A stretch of 34,839 nucleotides of DNA from an uncultured Erysipelotrichaceae bacterium (lineage in GTDB: Bacteria > Bacillota_I > Bacilli_A > RFN20 > CAG-826). The position numbers were made by a program, and so were the translations under genes. The notes beneath the pieces are model-generated. The model was not told the origin of the DNA and searched no databases. It saw only the letters and a program-made list of their open reading frames with translations. The DNA lies in contig CADCPC010000026.1 of NCBI GenBank assembly GCA_902803285.1, positions 1 through 34,839 of the forward strand, given 5' to 3'. Positions within the stretch are counted from its first letter, which is position 1; every line of letters begins with the position of its first letter. Positions 25,155-33,475 of this stretch are shown here, in pieces.

Positions 25155-26086
25155 TGGGCAAGATTTTAACAATATCGGTTGCTGCTTATAAAACTGCTGA
25201 TACAATTGGTAGAACTCTAGACTCGCTGGTTAATAGCGATGTTTTAGATGATCTTGAAATCATTATTGTTAATGACGGTTCTCCTGATGATACTCCTCAA
25301 GTAGCAGCAAAATATGCAGTTAGATATCCTAACTCAGTAAAACTTATTGATAAAGAAAATGGTGGTTGGGGAAGTACAGTAAATGCTTCCTTAGAAGCAG
25401 CGACTGGCAAATATTATAAAATTCTTGATTCAGATGATTACTTCGAGACCGCAAATTTAAAACCATTTATCGAATATCTAAAAGGGTGCAGCACTGATAT
25501 TGTTTTTACTGACTTCGATTATGTTTATCCAGGTTCAGTTAAACATGTCACTTATCCTTATCAACCAAGGAAGGCGTATATTACACATAACATTAGAAAG
25601 ATTTTGATGCACGGTATAGCTGTCAGAACTGAAGTTATCCAAGGTAAACTAAAATTAATGGAACATTGTTATTACACTGATAACGAATTTTCCGTCAAAG
25701 CAATGCAGTTATCAGAAAATTTCTCATACTTACCAATTAAGATTTATAACTATGTGATGGGTAATTCATCTCAAAGTGTTTCTAAAGCGGGTTACGTTAG
25801 AAATGCTTATGATCACGAGAAGTTATTAGACGTCATTATGCCGATAGTGAGACATGATCCAAAATTCAAATTGGCAAATGAAAATCACTATCAATATTTA
25901 CCTGGCGATCAACTATATATTTTCATGCTTGATAAGAAGTTCAAAAATGATTTCTACCGCTATTATCAAAAGGCAAAGCTCACTTACCCTGATTTAGTTA
26001 AAAAAATGAAGATTTACATCAAATTTGCCTGCAAATCTCCAATTTTTTACAGTATTTTCTCTAGTATAATAGCTTCTAAACGTTAA
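25154..26086 (+). CDS. GT2 family glycosyltransferase
   Basis: This 310-residue GT-A enzyme has LTISVAAYKTADTIGRTLDSLV at 5-26, VNDGSPDDT at 39-47, ENGGWGSTVNASL at 68-80 and DSDD at 92-95. The GGWGSTVN variant in place of the usual GxSxARN suggests a different donor or acceptor from its neighbour. It has no ribosome-binding site and starts on the stop codon of the upstream gene, implying coupled translation. Its stop overlaps the convergent glf stop within a TTAA at 26083-26086, and no terminator separates them. Confidence 0.86.
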   Translation: MGKILTISVAAYKTADTIGRTLDSLVNSDVLDDLEIIIVNDGSPDDTPQVAAKYAVRYPNSVKLIDKENGGWGSTVNASLEAATGKYYKILDSDDYFETANLKPFIEYLKGCSTDIVFTDFDYVYPGSVKHVTYPYQPRKAYITHNIRKILMHGIAVRTEVIQGKLKLMEHCYYTDNEFSVKAMQLSENFSYLPIKIYNYVMGNSSQSVSKAGYVRNAYDHEKLLDVIMPIVRHDPKFKLANENHYQYLPGDQLYIFMLDKKFKNDFYRYYQKAKLTYPDLVKKMKIYIKFACKSPIFYSIFSSIIASKR

Positions 26087-27192
26087 GCTTTTAACTCCTC
26101 GTCAGCGAATTCTAGAGCGGATAAAATTACATCATCCATATCGTAATATTTGTATTCACCAAGACGTCCCTTGAAGAATACATTTTTTTCATTCTTCGCT
26201 AGTTCTTGATAACCTTGAACAAGTGTAGAATTACGCTCGTTATTAACTGGATAATATGGTTCTTTTCCTTCGCTATATTCGCTTGGATATTCTTTGGAAA
26301 TGATGGTCTTTAATTGATCATCGTGCTTATCAAAGTATTTGTGTTCAATGATTCTGGTATATGGAATTTCCCTTTCGGTGTAGTTAACAACTGCATTGCC
26401 TTGATAGTCTGGTTTATCGAAAGTTAGTACTTCAAATTCAACAGTACGATATTCTAATTTTCCAAGTTTGAAATCGAAATATTCATCAATTGGACCAGTA
26501 TAGATAATCTTATCAGCAACATGAGGGTTATCTTTGATAAAGTCTTGATATTTTGTGTTTAATAAAACATCAGCGCCTTCAATCATTTTTTCTACCATTT
26601 TGGTGTATCCGCCGATAGGGATGCCTTGATATTTATCATTGAAGTAATTGTTATCGTATGTGAAACGTAGTGGAAGTCTCTTGATAATGAAACTTGGAAG
26701 CTCTTTACAATCTCTTCCCCATTGCTTTTCTGTGTAGCCTTTAATTAATTTTTGATAGACATCAGTGCCCACTAAAGAGATGGCTTGTTCTTCCAAATTA
26801 GTGATTTCTTTAATATTTGCTTCTTTGATTTGCTTTGCAATGACAGCTTTAGCTTCTTCTTCAGTATTTACACCCCAAAGTTCGTGGAATGTATTCATGT
26901 TAAAAGGAAGATGGTAACGTTCGCCTTTATAGTCTGCTATGACATTATTAATAAAATTATTGAATGTTGCGAATTGGTTTACATATTTCCACACTCTTTC
27001 AAACGAAGTATGAAAAATATGTGCGCCATACACGTGAACGTGTATTTTCTCTCTTTCTTCGGTATAAATGTTTCCGGCTACATGGTTTCTCTTATCAATA
27101 ATAAGAACTTTTTTACCTTGTTGTAAGGCGATGTTGGCAAATGTAGCGCCGAAAAGCCCACAGCCAACAATCAAATAGTCATAATGTTTCAT
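26083..27192 (-). CDS. glf: UDP-galactopyranose mutase
   Basis: This FAD enzyme converts UDP-galactopyranose to UDP-galactofuranose, the donor for galactofuranose in surface glycans. The 369-residue protein has the FAD-binding start YDYLIVGCGLFGATFAN, then IIDKRNHVAGNIYTE, HVYGAHIFHTS and late FFKGRLGEYKYYDMDDVI, all typical of Glf. The start is placed at 27192, not at the upstream in-frame ATG at 27210, because a -10 box (TATAAT, 27199-27204) lies between them. The mRNA is then leaderless. Galactofuranose is absent in animals, so this gene is a useful marker of the glycan type. It is divergent from gdpP and convergent with a glycosyltransferase. Confidence 0.95.
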   Translation of the reverse strand: MKHYDYLIVGCGLFGATFANIALQQGKKVLIIDKRNHVAGNIYTEEREKIHVHVYGAHIFHTSFERVWKYVNQFATFNNFINNVIADYKGERYHLPFNMNTFHELWGVNTEEEAKAVIAKQIKEANIKEITNLEEQAISLVGTDVYQKLIKGYTEKQWGRDCKELPSFIIKRLPLRFTYDNNYFNDKYQGIPIGGYTKMVEKMIEGADVLLNTKYQDFIKDNPHVADKIIYTGPIDEYFDFKLGKLEYRTVEFEVLTFDKPDYQGNAVVNYTEREIPYTRIIEHKYFDKHDDQLKTIISKEYPSEYSEGKEPYYPVNNERNSTLVQGYQELAKNEKNVFFKGRLGEYKYYDMDDVILSALEFADEELKA

Positions 27193-27198
27193 GCCTCT

Positions 27199-27204
27199 AT
27201 TATA
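27199..27204 (-). promoter_or_regulatory. -10 box of glf, leaderless
   Basis: TATAAT on the minus strand, six bases before the ATG at 27192. The start point should fall on the ATG itself. Confidence 0.6.
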
Positions 27205-27332
27205 GAGCATATTGTGATTTTTATACCACGTTGAGATTTTAACTTAAGATTACATCTATATATTTTTGGATATTTTCTCTTGCTTTTAGTATGCTAAAGC
27301 AAGTTGTTATCGCATTTTTTTGAATAATTATT

Positions 27333-27338
27333 TATAAT
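27333..27338 (+). promoter_or_regulatory. -10 box of the gdpP operon
   Basis: TATAAT ends ten bases before the gdpP ATG at 27349, giving a leader of about three bases and no ribosome-binding site. The -35 region is not clear. Confidence 0.55.
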
Positions 27339-27348
27339 TAGTCTTACT

Positions 27349-29385
27349 ATGAAAAAGAACATTAAGATATTTAAAATTTTCGCTTATGCATTCATACTCC
27401 TCGAATTAGTAGGAATCGTTACATTTTCTATTTTATATTTTAATAATGTCTCCAATTTACGAGAGTCAGTTAAGCCTGAATTCGTTATCATCGGCGCTTT
27501 AACAATTGTCTTTGTTAACGCATTAATTCTTTGGCTTGGATTGCTCGTTTTTACAAGCGGAAGATTCCACACTGACTTAAAAGCCGCTGAAGTTATTGGT
27601 GAAGACGTTCAAGAAGCTTATAACTTTGCGATGATTGGTTTAGCGGTTACTGATGAAAATGACATTGTTATTTGGACCAACGATTTATTTAGAGACCGTC
27701 ATATCGATATTATCGATAATAATATCTTTGAATGGCAACCTTCTCTATTAGATTTAAAAGAGAAAAATAATGAAGAAGCAGTTGCAAAACTTAAGATTAA
27801 TAACCGCAACTTTGAAGTTAAATTCCTCTCTGAAGCAGGATTGTGGATCTTCAAAGATAACACAGATTATGAATCTATCTATGCATATAGCAAACAACAA
27901 GCACCTGTGGTAGGCATTTTATCTATAGATAACTATGACGAAGTTATCAAAGGCGAAGAAGATTATAACGACACTATTACTAAAGTTAAAAATATTATAT
28001 TTAACTATGCGAAAGATTATGGAATTCTTCTAAGAAGATTTAAAGACAGTAACTATTCAATGCTCTGTAACTTTGAATCATACGAAAAAATGAGAGAAGA
28101 CCATTTCTCTCTTGTTGATAAAGTTAGAGAGGTTTCTGCTGGAGAAGATATCCCATTAACTCTTTCTATTGGTTTAGCTAGAGATTTCCCTGATGTCGTA
28201 AAATTAAATGAACTCGCACAAGCAAGTTTGAGTATTGCAATGAGCCGTGGTGGAGACCAAGTTGTTGTTTCTGTTTATGGTAGCGAAATGGAATTCTATG
28301 GCGGTAAAACCGAAGCTCAAGAAAAGAGAAACCGTGTTCGTATTCGTGTTCTTGCCGACTCTTTAATTAACTTAATTAAGAATGCATCTAATGTCTTGAT
28401 TATGGGACACACTAATATGGATATGGATGCTTTAGGAAGCTGTTTAGGCATTAAAGCTATCTGTGATAGAGTGCAAATCCCAGCTCAATTAGTTGTAGAC
28501 TTAAAGGCTACCGAAAGTAAGACTAGAAGCGCTATTACTTCTTCCTTTACAAAAGATCAATTAGAAGAGCTTATTGTTTCTTCTAAGGAAGCGCTAGGAT
28601 TAGTAAGTCCTACAACACTTATTGTTGTAGTAGATGTCCATATTCCAAGCATGGTTATGGCTCCTGCATTACTCGATAAGAGTAATCGTGTTGTGGTTAT
28701 TGACCATCATAGACGTGGTGAAGAATACATTGAATCACCTGTCTTTGACTATATTGATCCATCCGCTAGTAGCGCTAGCGAAATCATTATTGAATTTATT
28801 AAATTCTGTTCTATTTCTCCACGTATTGAAGTTTCTTCTACATACGCGACTATCATGCTCGCTGGTATTTTCTTAGATAGTGAATTCTATAAGAGCAACA
28901 ATACTGGCATTAGAACATTTGAAAGCTCTACTATTCTTAAAGAATATGGCGCAAATAACTCAGTAGCTGATGACTTATTAAAAGATGACTACGAAGAATA
29001 CATTGAAGTTAATTCAATTGTTAGAAATATGAAAACAGCAGAATATGGTGTTGTTTACGCAATCGCAGATCCAGATAAATTCTATGATTCTGCTACTATC
29101 GCTAAAGCGGCAAATACATGCTTATCAATGAAAGGCATTCACGCTTCCTTTATCATTGGTAAAACAAGCAGTAGAGAGATTAAAATCTCTGCTCGTAGTG
29201 ATGGATTAATTAATGTCTCTACATTATGTGAAAAATTAGGCGGTGGTGGTCACTTTACAAGTGCTGCAGCAACCTTTATGAAGAGTGATGTTAAAGAAGT
29301 TGAAACTATGCTTACTAATGTCATCTCACTATATCTAAAAGAAGCGAAAGTGGAAGCTAGCAAAGCTAATAGGGAAGCAGAATAA
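27349..29385 (+). CDS. gdpP: Cyclic-di-AMP phosphodiesterase GdpP
   Basis: This 678-residue membrane enzyme hydrolyses c-di-AMP, a messenger that controls potassium balance and cell-wall stress. It has two N-terminal membrane helices (about 8-30 and 42-66), a PAS-like region (about 85-150), a degenerate GGDEF domain (about 170-320, with SRGGDQVVV) and a DHH/DHHA1 phosphodiesterase. The metal-binding motifs GHTNMDMDALGS (about 353), VVDVH, VVIDHHRRG (about 450) and GGGGHFTSAAATF (about 631) are intact, so it should be active. Length and domain order match Bacillus GdpP (YybT). It heads gdpP-rplI-dnaB, a classical Firmicutes order, with only one base before rplI. The start is nearly leaderless. 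Confidence 0.95.
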   Translation: MKKNIKIFKIFAYAFILLELVGIVTFSILYFNNVSNLRESVKPEFVIIGALTIVFVNALILWLGLLVFTSGRFHTDLKAAEVIGEDVQEAYNFAMIGLAVTDENDIVIWTNDLFRDRHIDIIDNNIFEWQPSLLDLKEKNNEEAVAKLKINNRNFEVKFLSEAGLWIFKDNTDYESIYAYSKQQAPVVGILSIDNYDEVIKGEEDYNDTITKVKNIIFNYAKDYGILLRRFKDSNYSMLCNFESYEKMREDHFSLVDKVREVSAGEDIPLTLSIGLARDFPDVVKLNELAQASLSIAMSRGGDQVVVSVYGSEMEFYGGKTEAQEKRNRVRIRVLADSLINLIKNASNVLIMGHTNMDMDALGSCLGIKAICDRVQIPAQLVVDLKATESKTRSAITSSFTKDQLEELIVSSKEALGLVSPTTLIVVVDVHIPSMVMAPALLDKSNRVVVIDHHRRGEEYIESPVFDYIDPSASSASEIIIEFIKFCSISPRIEVSSTYATIMLAGIFLDSEFYKSNNTGIRTFESSTILKEYGANNSVADDLLKDDYEEYIEVNSIVRNMKTAEYGVVYAIADPDKFYDSATIAKAANTCLSMKGIHASFIIGKTSSREIKISARSDGLINVSTLCEKLGGGGHFTSAAATFMKSDVKEVETMLTNVISLYLKEAKVEASKANREAE

Positions 29386-29386
29386 C

Positions 29387-29836
29387 ATGCAAGTTATATT
29401 ATTAAAGGACGTTAAAAACGTCGGTAAAAAAGATCAAATCGTTAATGTTAGCGATGGATACGCTAATAACTTTTTGCTTAAGAATAAACTCGCTGTCCCA
29501 GTTAGTAAAAAAAGCATCGAAGTTTTAGAAACTCAACAAGAAAATAAACGCATTGATGAGGCCAACAAAAAAGCACAAGCTCAAGAAGTAGCGGAAAAAT
29601 TAAAAGATATTATCGTTGAGTTTTCATTAAGTGTCGGTAAGGATTCAAGAACCTTTGGTTCTATTTCCTATAAACAAGTCGAAGAAGAGCTATTAGGAAA
29701 ATATCAAATTAAGATTGATAAGCGCAAATTCTTGGATAATCAAAAATTAGATGCGATTGGATATCATACATTAAAAATTGAATTATACAAGGGAGTAATT
29801 GGAGAAGTGAGGGTTCACATCTCAGAAAGGAAGTAA
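29387..29836 (+). CDS. rplI: 50S ribosomal protein L9
   Basis: This 149-residue ribosomal protein L9 binds 23S rRNA. It has the family signature MQVILLKDVKNVGKKDQIVNVSDGYANNFLLKNKLAV at the N-terminus, a long connecting helix rich in Lys, Glu and Ala, and the normal C-terminal domain (KIDKRKF through VRVHISERK). Length is normal. It lies between gdpP (one-base gap) and dnaB (one-base gap) in the conserved order. Confidence 0.97.
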   Translation: MQVILLKDVKNVGKKDQIVNVSDGYANNFLLKNKLAVPVSKKSIEVLETQQENKRIDEANKKAQAQEVAEKLKDIIVEFSLSVGKDSRTFGSISYKQVEEELLGKYQIKIDKRKFLDNQKLDAIGYHTLKIELYKGVIGEVRVHISERK

Positions 29837-29837
29837 T

Positions 29838-31373
29838 ATGGCTGAGAATAATACATATAAAAAGAAAACCGTTAAAAAGGCCGCTAAAGAGCTTCCTTTT
29901 AACCAAGAAGCAGAAAAGGTTGTTCTTGGTAGCGCAATGCTCACCAAAGATTATTGCTTAGATGTTGTTAATTCTCTTGAGGAGAAAGACTTTTTCTTGG
30001 GAAAACACCAACTCATTTTCCGCGCGATTGTCTCTTTAGTAGAAAGAGGCATTGATGTCGATGTTTTAACAGCAGCTGAGGAATTACAAAACTTAAAAGA
30101 ATTAGAAAATATTGGTGGTGCTAAATATTTAGCGGAATGCACCAATACTGTCGTAGCAAGAAGTTCTTTAAAACACTACATTCAAATCGTTCAAGATAAT
30201 TCTGTTTTAAGATCTATGCTTAACTCAATCAGAGAAATTGACCGTCAATATAAGGAAGAAGAAATCGAGGATATTAATGATTTCATATTAGCTAGTGAAA
30301 CTAGTTTCAAAGACAGCATTTCCAAAAGACATATTTCACAATTCCTAACCACTGGAGAAATTGCTCCAATCATTCAAGCAAATCTTGAAAAATTACAAGA
30401 CAGCGAAACTGATAGCGATGTTATTGGTGTAACCACAGGTTATGACAAATTAAATAAGATTACTCAAGGCTTTAAAAAAGAAGAGATGATTATTGTTGCG
30501 GCTCGTCCTGCTGTTGGCAAAACTGCATTATGCTTAAATTTTGCATATCGTATTGCTACTAGAGCCAAGAAAGCAGTCGCTATTTTCTCGTTAGAAATGA
30601 GCAAAGAACAACTCTTTAACCGTTTAGTGGCAATTGCTAGCTGTGTTTCCGCAAAAGATATAAATTCAGGTAGAATTAAAACTGCTGCTGATAGATTAAA
30701 GGTCAATAACGGCATTAAAGAACTTGCTAACAGCAAAATCTATATTGATGACACACCAAATATCAAATTAAACGATATTATTGCTAAAGCAACTAAGCTC
30801 CAAGCTCATGAACCAGATTTAGGTTTAATTGTTGTTGATTATTTAGGATTAGTGCAAGTTTCTTCTAAAGGAAGACAACCTGATAATAGACAAGAAGAAG
30901 TTAGACGTATTTCATTGGCTTTAAAGGCATTAGCCAGAGATTTAAAAGTACCAGTTATTGCTGTTAGCCAACTCAACCGTTCTGTTGAAACTCGTGGTGA
31001 TAATAAGAGACCATTAATGAGTGACTTACGTGACTCTGGAAACATTGAACAAGATGCTGATATTGTTATTCTCTTATATCGTGATGATTATTACGATGGA
31101 AGTAGAAAAAATAAAGCGGTTGATATAGCGGCTAATAAAAAAGGTTCACAACTTACTGGCCGTGACAAATTTGAACTTGCAAAACAAAAACAAACAGAAG
31201 AAAGAGGAACTGAAATTCCAGGCAATGCTTCTTATACAGAAGTCATTGTTGCGAAAAATAGAAGTGGTGAAACCGGCACCGCTAGATTATTCTTCTACAA
31301 AGATTACATTAGATTTGACCAACCTTCTCCTGAATGGGAACAAGCAATGAACGAAATTGCTGAAGAACAATAA
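29838..31373 (+). CDS. dnaB: Replicative DNA helicase DnaB
   Basis: This hexameric helicase (DnaC in Bacillus subtilis naming) unwinds DNA at the fork. The 511-residue protein has a basic N-terminal tail, the DnaB N domain from LPFNQEAEKVVLGSAML, and the RecA-like core with Walker A AARPAVGKTAL, Walker B LIVVDYLGLV, and the SQLNRSVETR and DLRDSGNIEQDADIV motifs. About 35 extra residues near the end (DKFELAKQKQTEERG) lengthen the loop before the last strand. The ribosome-binding site GAAAGGAAG precedes the ATG. No intein is seen. Confidence 0.96.
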   Translation: MAENNTYKKKTVKKAAKELPFNQEAEKVVLGSAMLTKDYCLDVVNSLEEKDFFLGKHQLIFRAIVSLVERGIDVDVLTAAEELQNLKELENIGGAKYLAECTNTVVARSSLKHYIQIVQDNSVLRSMLNSIREIDRQYKEEEIEDINDFILASETSFKDSISKRHISQFLTTGEIAPIIQANLEKLQDSETDSDVIGVTTGYDKLNKITQGFKKEEMIIVAARPAVGKTALCLNFAYRIATRAKKAVAIFSLEMSKEQLFNRLVAIASCVSAKDINSGRIKTAADRLKVNNGIKELANSKIYIDDTPNIKLNDIIAKATKLQAHEPDLGLIVVDYLGLVQVSSKGRQPDNRQEEVRRISLALKALARDLKVPVIAVSQLNRSVETRGDNKRPLMSDLRDSGNIEQDADIVILLYRDDYYDGSRKNKAVDIAANKKGSQLTGRDKFELAKQKQTEERGTEIPGNASYTEVIVAKNRSGETGTARLFFYKDYIRFDQPSPEWEQAMNEIAEEQ

Positions 31374-31378
31374 AAACT

Positions 31379-32131
31379 ATGTTTTTTGATATTATTGCCA
31401 GTGGCTCAAAGGGCAATGCAACCCTTGTTTTTAGTAAGAATCATTTAATAATGATCGATTTTGGTATCCCTCTAAAACAAGTGGAAGAAGAATTAAATAA
31501 ATTTAATAAGAGCATTAAAGATGTTGAGCTTCTTTTGATAACACATGATCACGCTGATCATTACCGCGGATTAAAATGTATTTCTCCTAAAAAACAATGT
31601 GCTTTAGAAGGAACATTACCTGGATCACTAAACACAGTTATTGAACTAAATACTCCTTTTTATTTAGATGAGATTAAAATCACTGCTTTTAGAACTAGTC
31701 ACGATGCGACTAATCCATGTGGTTTTATGATTGAAGATGATGAAGATAAACTAGTTTATATGACAGATACAGGTTGTTATTTATCTTCCAATACTCCGCT
31801 AATTAAAAACCCAACATATTTGGTTATCGAAAGCAATCATGATATCTCTATGGAATTAAAAACCAATCGTCCTTTTGAATTAAAACAAAGAATTTTAGGG
31901 GATCAAGGGCATCTATGTAATGAAGATAGTGCTTTTGCGACTTTAGAGATTATTGGTGATAGAACAAAAGAAATTATCTTAGCCCATTTATCTGAAGAGG
32001 CTAATACTGAAGAAAAAGCTATTGAAGCATATACAAAAGTATTTAAATACGCTCATAAAGACGTAAACGATTATAAGCTTAGATGTGCTAGACAATACGA
32101 AAGCGTAATAGGTGGAAATTATGAAAATTAA
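31379..32131 (+). CDS. MBL-fold hydrolase, WalJ/YycJ type
   Basis: This 250-residue metallo-beta-lactamase-fold protein carries the HxHxDH metal motif (LLITHDHADHYRG) and later metal ligands in FRTSHDATNP, MTDTGC and LAHLSEEANT. The opening FDIIASGSKGNATLVFS is typical of the YycJ/WalJ branch, which lies near dnaB and rlmH in many Firmicutes and is linked to cell-wall and DNA-processing phenotypes. The true substrate is not known. The gene is five bases after dnaB and overlaps rlmH by 11 bases. The walRK two-component genes often found nearby are not in this window. Confidence 0.9.
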   Translation: MFFDIIASGSKGNATLVFSKNHLIMIDFGIPLKQVEEELNKFNKSIKDVELLLITHDHADHYRGLKCISPKKQCALEGTLPGSLNTVIELNTPFYLDEIKITAFRTSHDATNPCGFMIEDDEDKLVYMTDTGCYLSSNTPLIKNPTYLVIESNHDISMELKTNRPFELKQRILGDQGHLCNEDSAFATLEIIGDRTKEIILAHLSEEANTEEKAIEAYTKVFKYAHKDVNDYKLRCARQYESVIGGNYEN

Positions 32132-32597
32132 GATTTACGCGATTGGTAAAATCAAAGACTTCTATAAAAGTGGATGTGATGAATATCTTAAGAGGATTAA
32201 TCCATACTGCAAAATCGAAGTAGTGGAACTTAAAGATGAGCCTATCAGTGATCATCCTAACGATAGCGAAATCAAAAAATCCAAGGATATTGAAGGGGAT
32301 AGAGTGCTGAAAAATTTGAAACCTGGAGAATACCTAATTGGTCTTGATTTAAACAAAAAAGAGCCAGATTCGCTGGAATTTTCTGAGCTTTTGCTGAAAA
32401 AATTAGAACAAAATGGCAGTAACATTTCTTTTATTATAGGTGGTAGTTATGGCCTCAGCGATGAACTTAAAAAAAGAGTTAATGAATCAATCTCTTTATC
32501 GAAGTTAACATTCCTCCACCAAATGACAAGATTGATACTACTTGAACAAATTTATCGAGCTTTTAAAATTATAAATAACGAGACTTATCACAAATGA
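32121..32597 (+). CDS. rlmH: 23S rRNA (pseudouridine1915-N3)-methyltransferase RlmH
   Basis: This SPOUT methyltransferase modifies pseudouridine 1915 of 23S rRNA. The 158-residue protein has IKIYAIGKIKDFYKSGCDEYLKRI at the start, FIIGGSYGLSDELKKR (the SAM-binding knot) and the end LTFLHQMTRLILLEQIYRAFKIINNETYHK, all diagnostic. The ATG at 32121 is chosen over a GTG at 32112 because AGGTGG (32110-32115) serves as its ribosome-binding site. It ends in TGA inside ATGA, which starts the next gene. Confidence 0.96.
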   Translation: MKIKIYAIGKIKDFYKSGCDEYLKRINPYCKIEVVELKDEPISDHPNDSEIKKSKDIEGDRVLKNLKPGEYLIGLDLNKKEPDSLEFSELLLKKLEQNGSNISFIIGGSYGLSDELKKRVNESISLSKLTFLHQMTRLILLEQIYRAFKIINNETYHK

Positions 32598-32932
32598 TTA
32601 TTGAAGAATTTACAAAATTTAAAGATATTACGGATAAAGATAATCCATTCATTCCTCATTATGAAATAGAAGAAGGAGTAGATTTTTATATCGAGCCTAT
32701 TTTCTATACTCAATTATTAGGATTTAAGGAAAGACATGAAGACAAATATCAATTAATCATTGATTCGCTTATTGAAAGAGTGAAGAAAAATAAAAAAGTC
32801 ATCTTTATAGGTGACTTTGAGACTAATGTTTTTGAAAAGGAAGGATATATCATCCTTGAAATTACCGATATTACCGATCCTCTCCATATATTTGTAGAAG
32901 ATAAATCTCGCGGTAGTGATTATGGTGATTAA
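32594..32932 (+). CDS. Small acidic protein of unknown function
   Basis: This 112-residue, acidic, soluble protein overlaps rlmH by four bases (ATGA) and is therefore coupled to it. The pattern is mixed: IEEFTKFKDITD, FYIEPIFYTQLLGFKERHEDKYQLIIDSLIERVKKNKKVIFIGDFETNVF and a final acidic tail. There are no membrane helices, signal peptide or cysteines. I do not recognise a family. Its stop shares a TTAA (32929-32932) with the convergent nitroreductase stop. Confidence 0.7.
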   Translation: MIIEEFTKFKDITDKDNPFIPHYEIEEGVDFYIEPIFYTQLLGFKERHEDKYQLIIDSLIERVKKNKKVIFIGDFETNVFEKEGYIILEITDITDPLHIFVEDKSRGSDYGD

Positions 32933-33438
32933 ATAATCACAACATTTTTATGATTATATTTATCTTTAACTTTTGATTTATCCTCATCATCAGGAAAACC
33001 AATATAAATTGCGGAGAACGGTGTTTCTCCTTTTTTACACTTTATTGCTGTAGCGATATCTTTTTCTCTTTTCTTATCAGGATAGACAGCACACCATACC
33101 GCTCCTAAACCTAAAGCGTGAGCGGCTAATAAGATATTTTCAGTGGCGGCAGAAAGGTCACAGTTAACTAAATCATGCATAAATGGAATGGCTCTACTTT
33201 CATCAATACATGGAACAATGATAATTGGCGATTTATATTTACCAAAAGGCATAGCCTTAATAACTGCGTTTTTCACTTCTTGACTTTTGCAAACGTAAAA
33301 TACCCAAGGTTGACGATTTACAGCGCTTGGAGCGGCCATAGCGGCCTTTAAAAGGGTGTTGATGGTTTCTTCATCAACCTCTTGGCTTTTAAAGCTTCTG
33401 ACAGACTTTCTAGTTAATAATGCTTCAATTGTTTCCAT
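32929..33438 (-). CDS. Nitroreductase family protein
   Basis: This small FMN-dependent oxidoreductase (169 residues) has METIEALLTRKSVRSFKSQEV at the start, the AAPSAVNRQPWVFYV motif, the LAAHALGLGAVWCAVYP segment and the end FSAIYIGFPDDEDK, typical of the short nitroreductase subfamily. The physiological substrate is unknown. The ATG has a Shine-Dalgarno (GAGGT). No room exists for a promoter between the start and the upstream hairpin at 33449-33473, so expression probably comes from read-through of the upstream gene or a promoter inside it. Confidence 0.9.
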   Translation of the reverse strand: METIEALLTRKSVRSFKSQEVDEETINTLLKAAMAAPSAVNRQPWVFYVCKSQEVKNAVIKAMPFGKYKSPIIIVPCIDESRAIPFMHDLVNCDLSAATENILLAAHALGLGAVWCAVYPDKKREKDIATAIKCKKGETPFSAIYIGFPDDEDKSKVKDKYNHKNVVII

Positions 33439-33448
33439 AGTGTTACCT

Positions 33449-33473
33449 CAAAAAAAAGAAGTCAAAGACTTCT
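33449..33473 (-). terminator. Terminator between the membrane protein and nitroreductase genes
   Basis: On the minus strand AGAAGTC, a TTT loop and GACTTCT are followed by a run of T. It starts three bases after the stop of the membrane protein gene and ends only about 11 bases before the nitroreductase start, overlapping its leader. It may act as an attenuator. Confidence 0.75.
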
Positions 33474-33475
33474 CT

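Noticed and set aside
26785-27126. 113-residue plus-strand open frame inside glf
   Set aside because: It is antisense to a well-conserved enzyme, rich in Phe and Cys, and has no ribosome-binding site.
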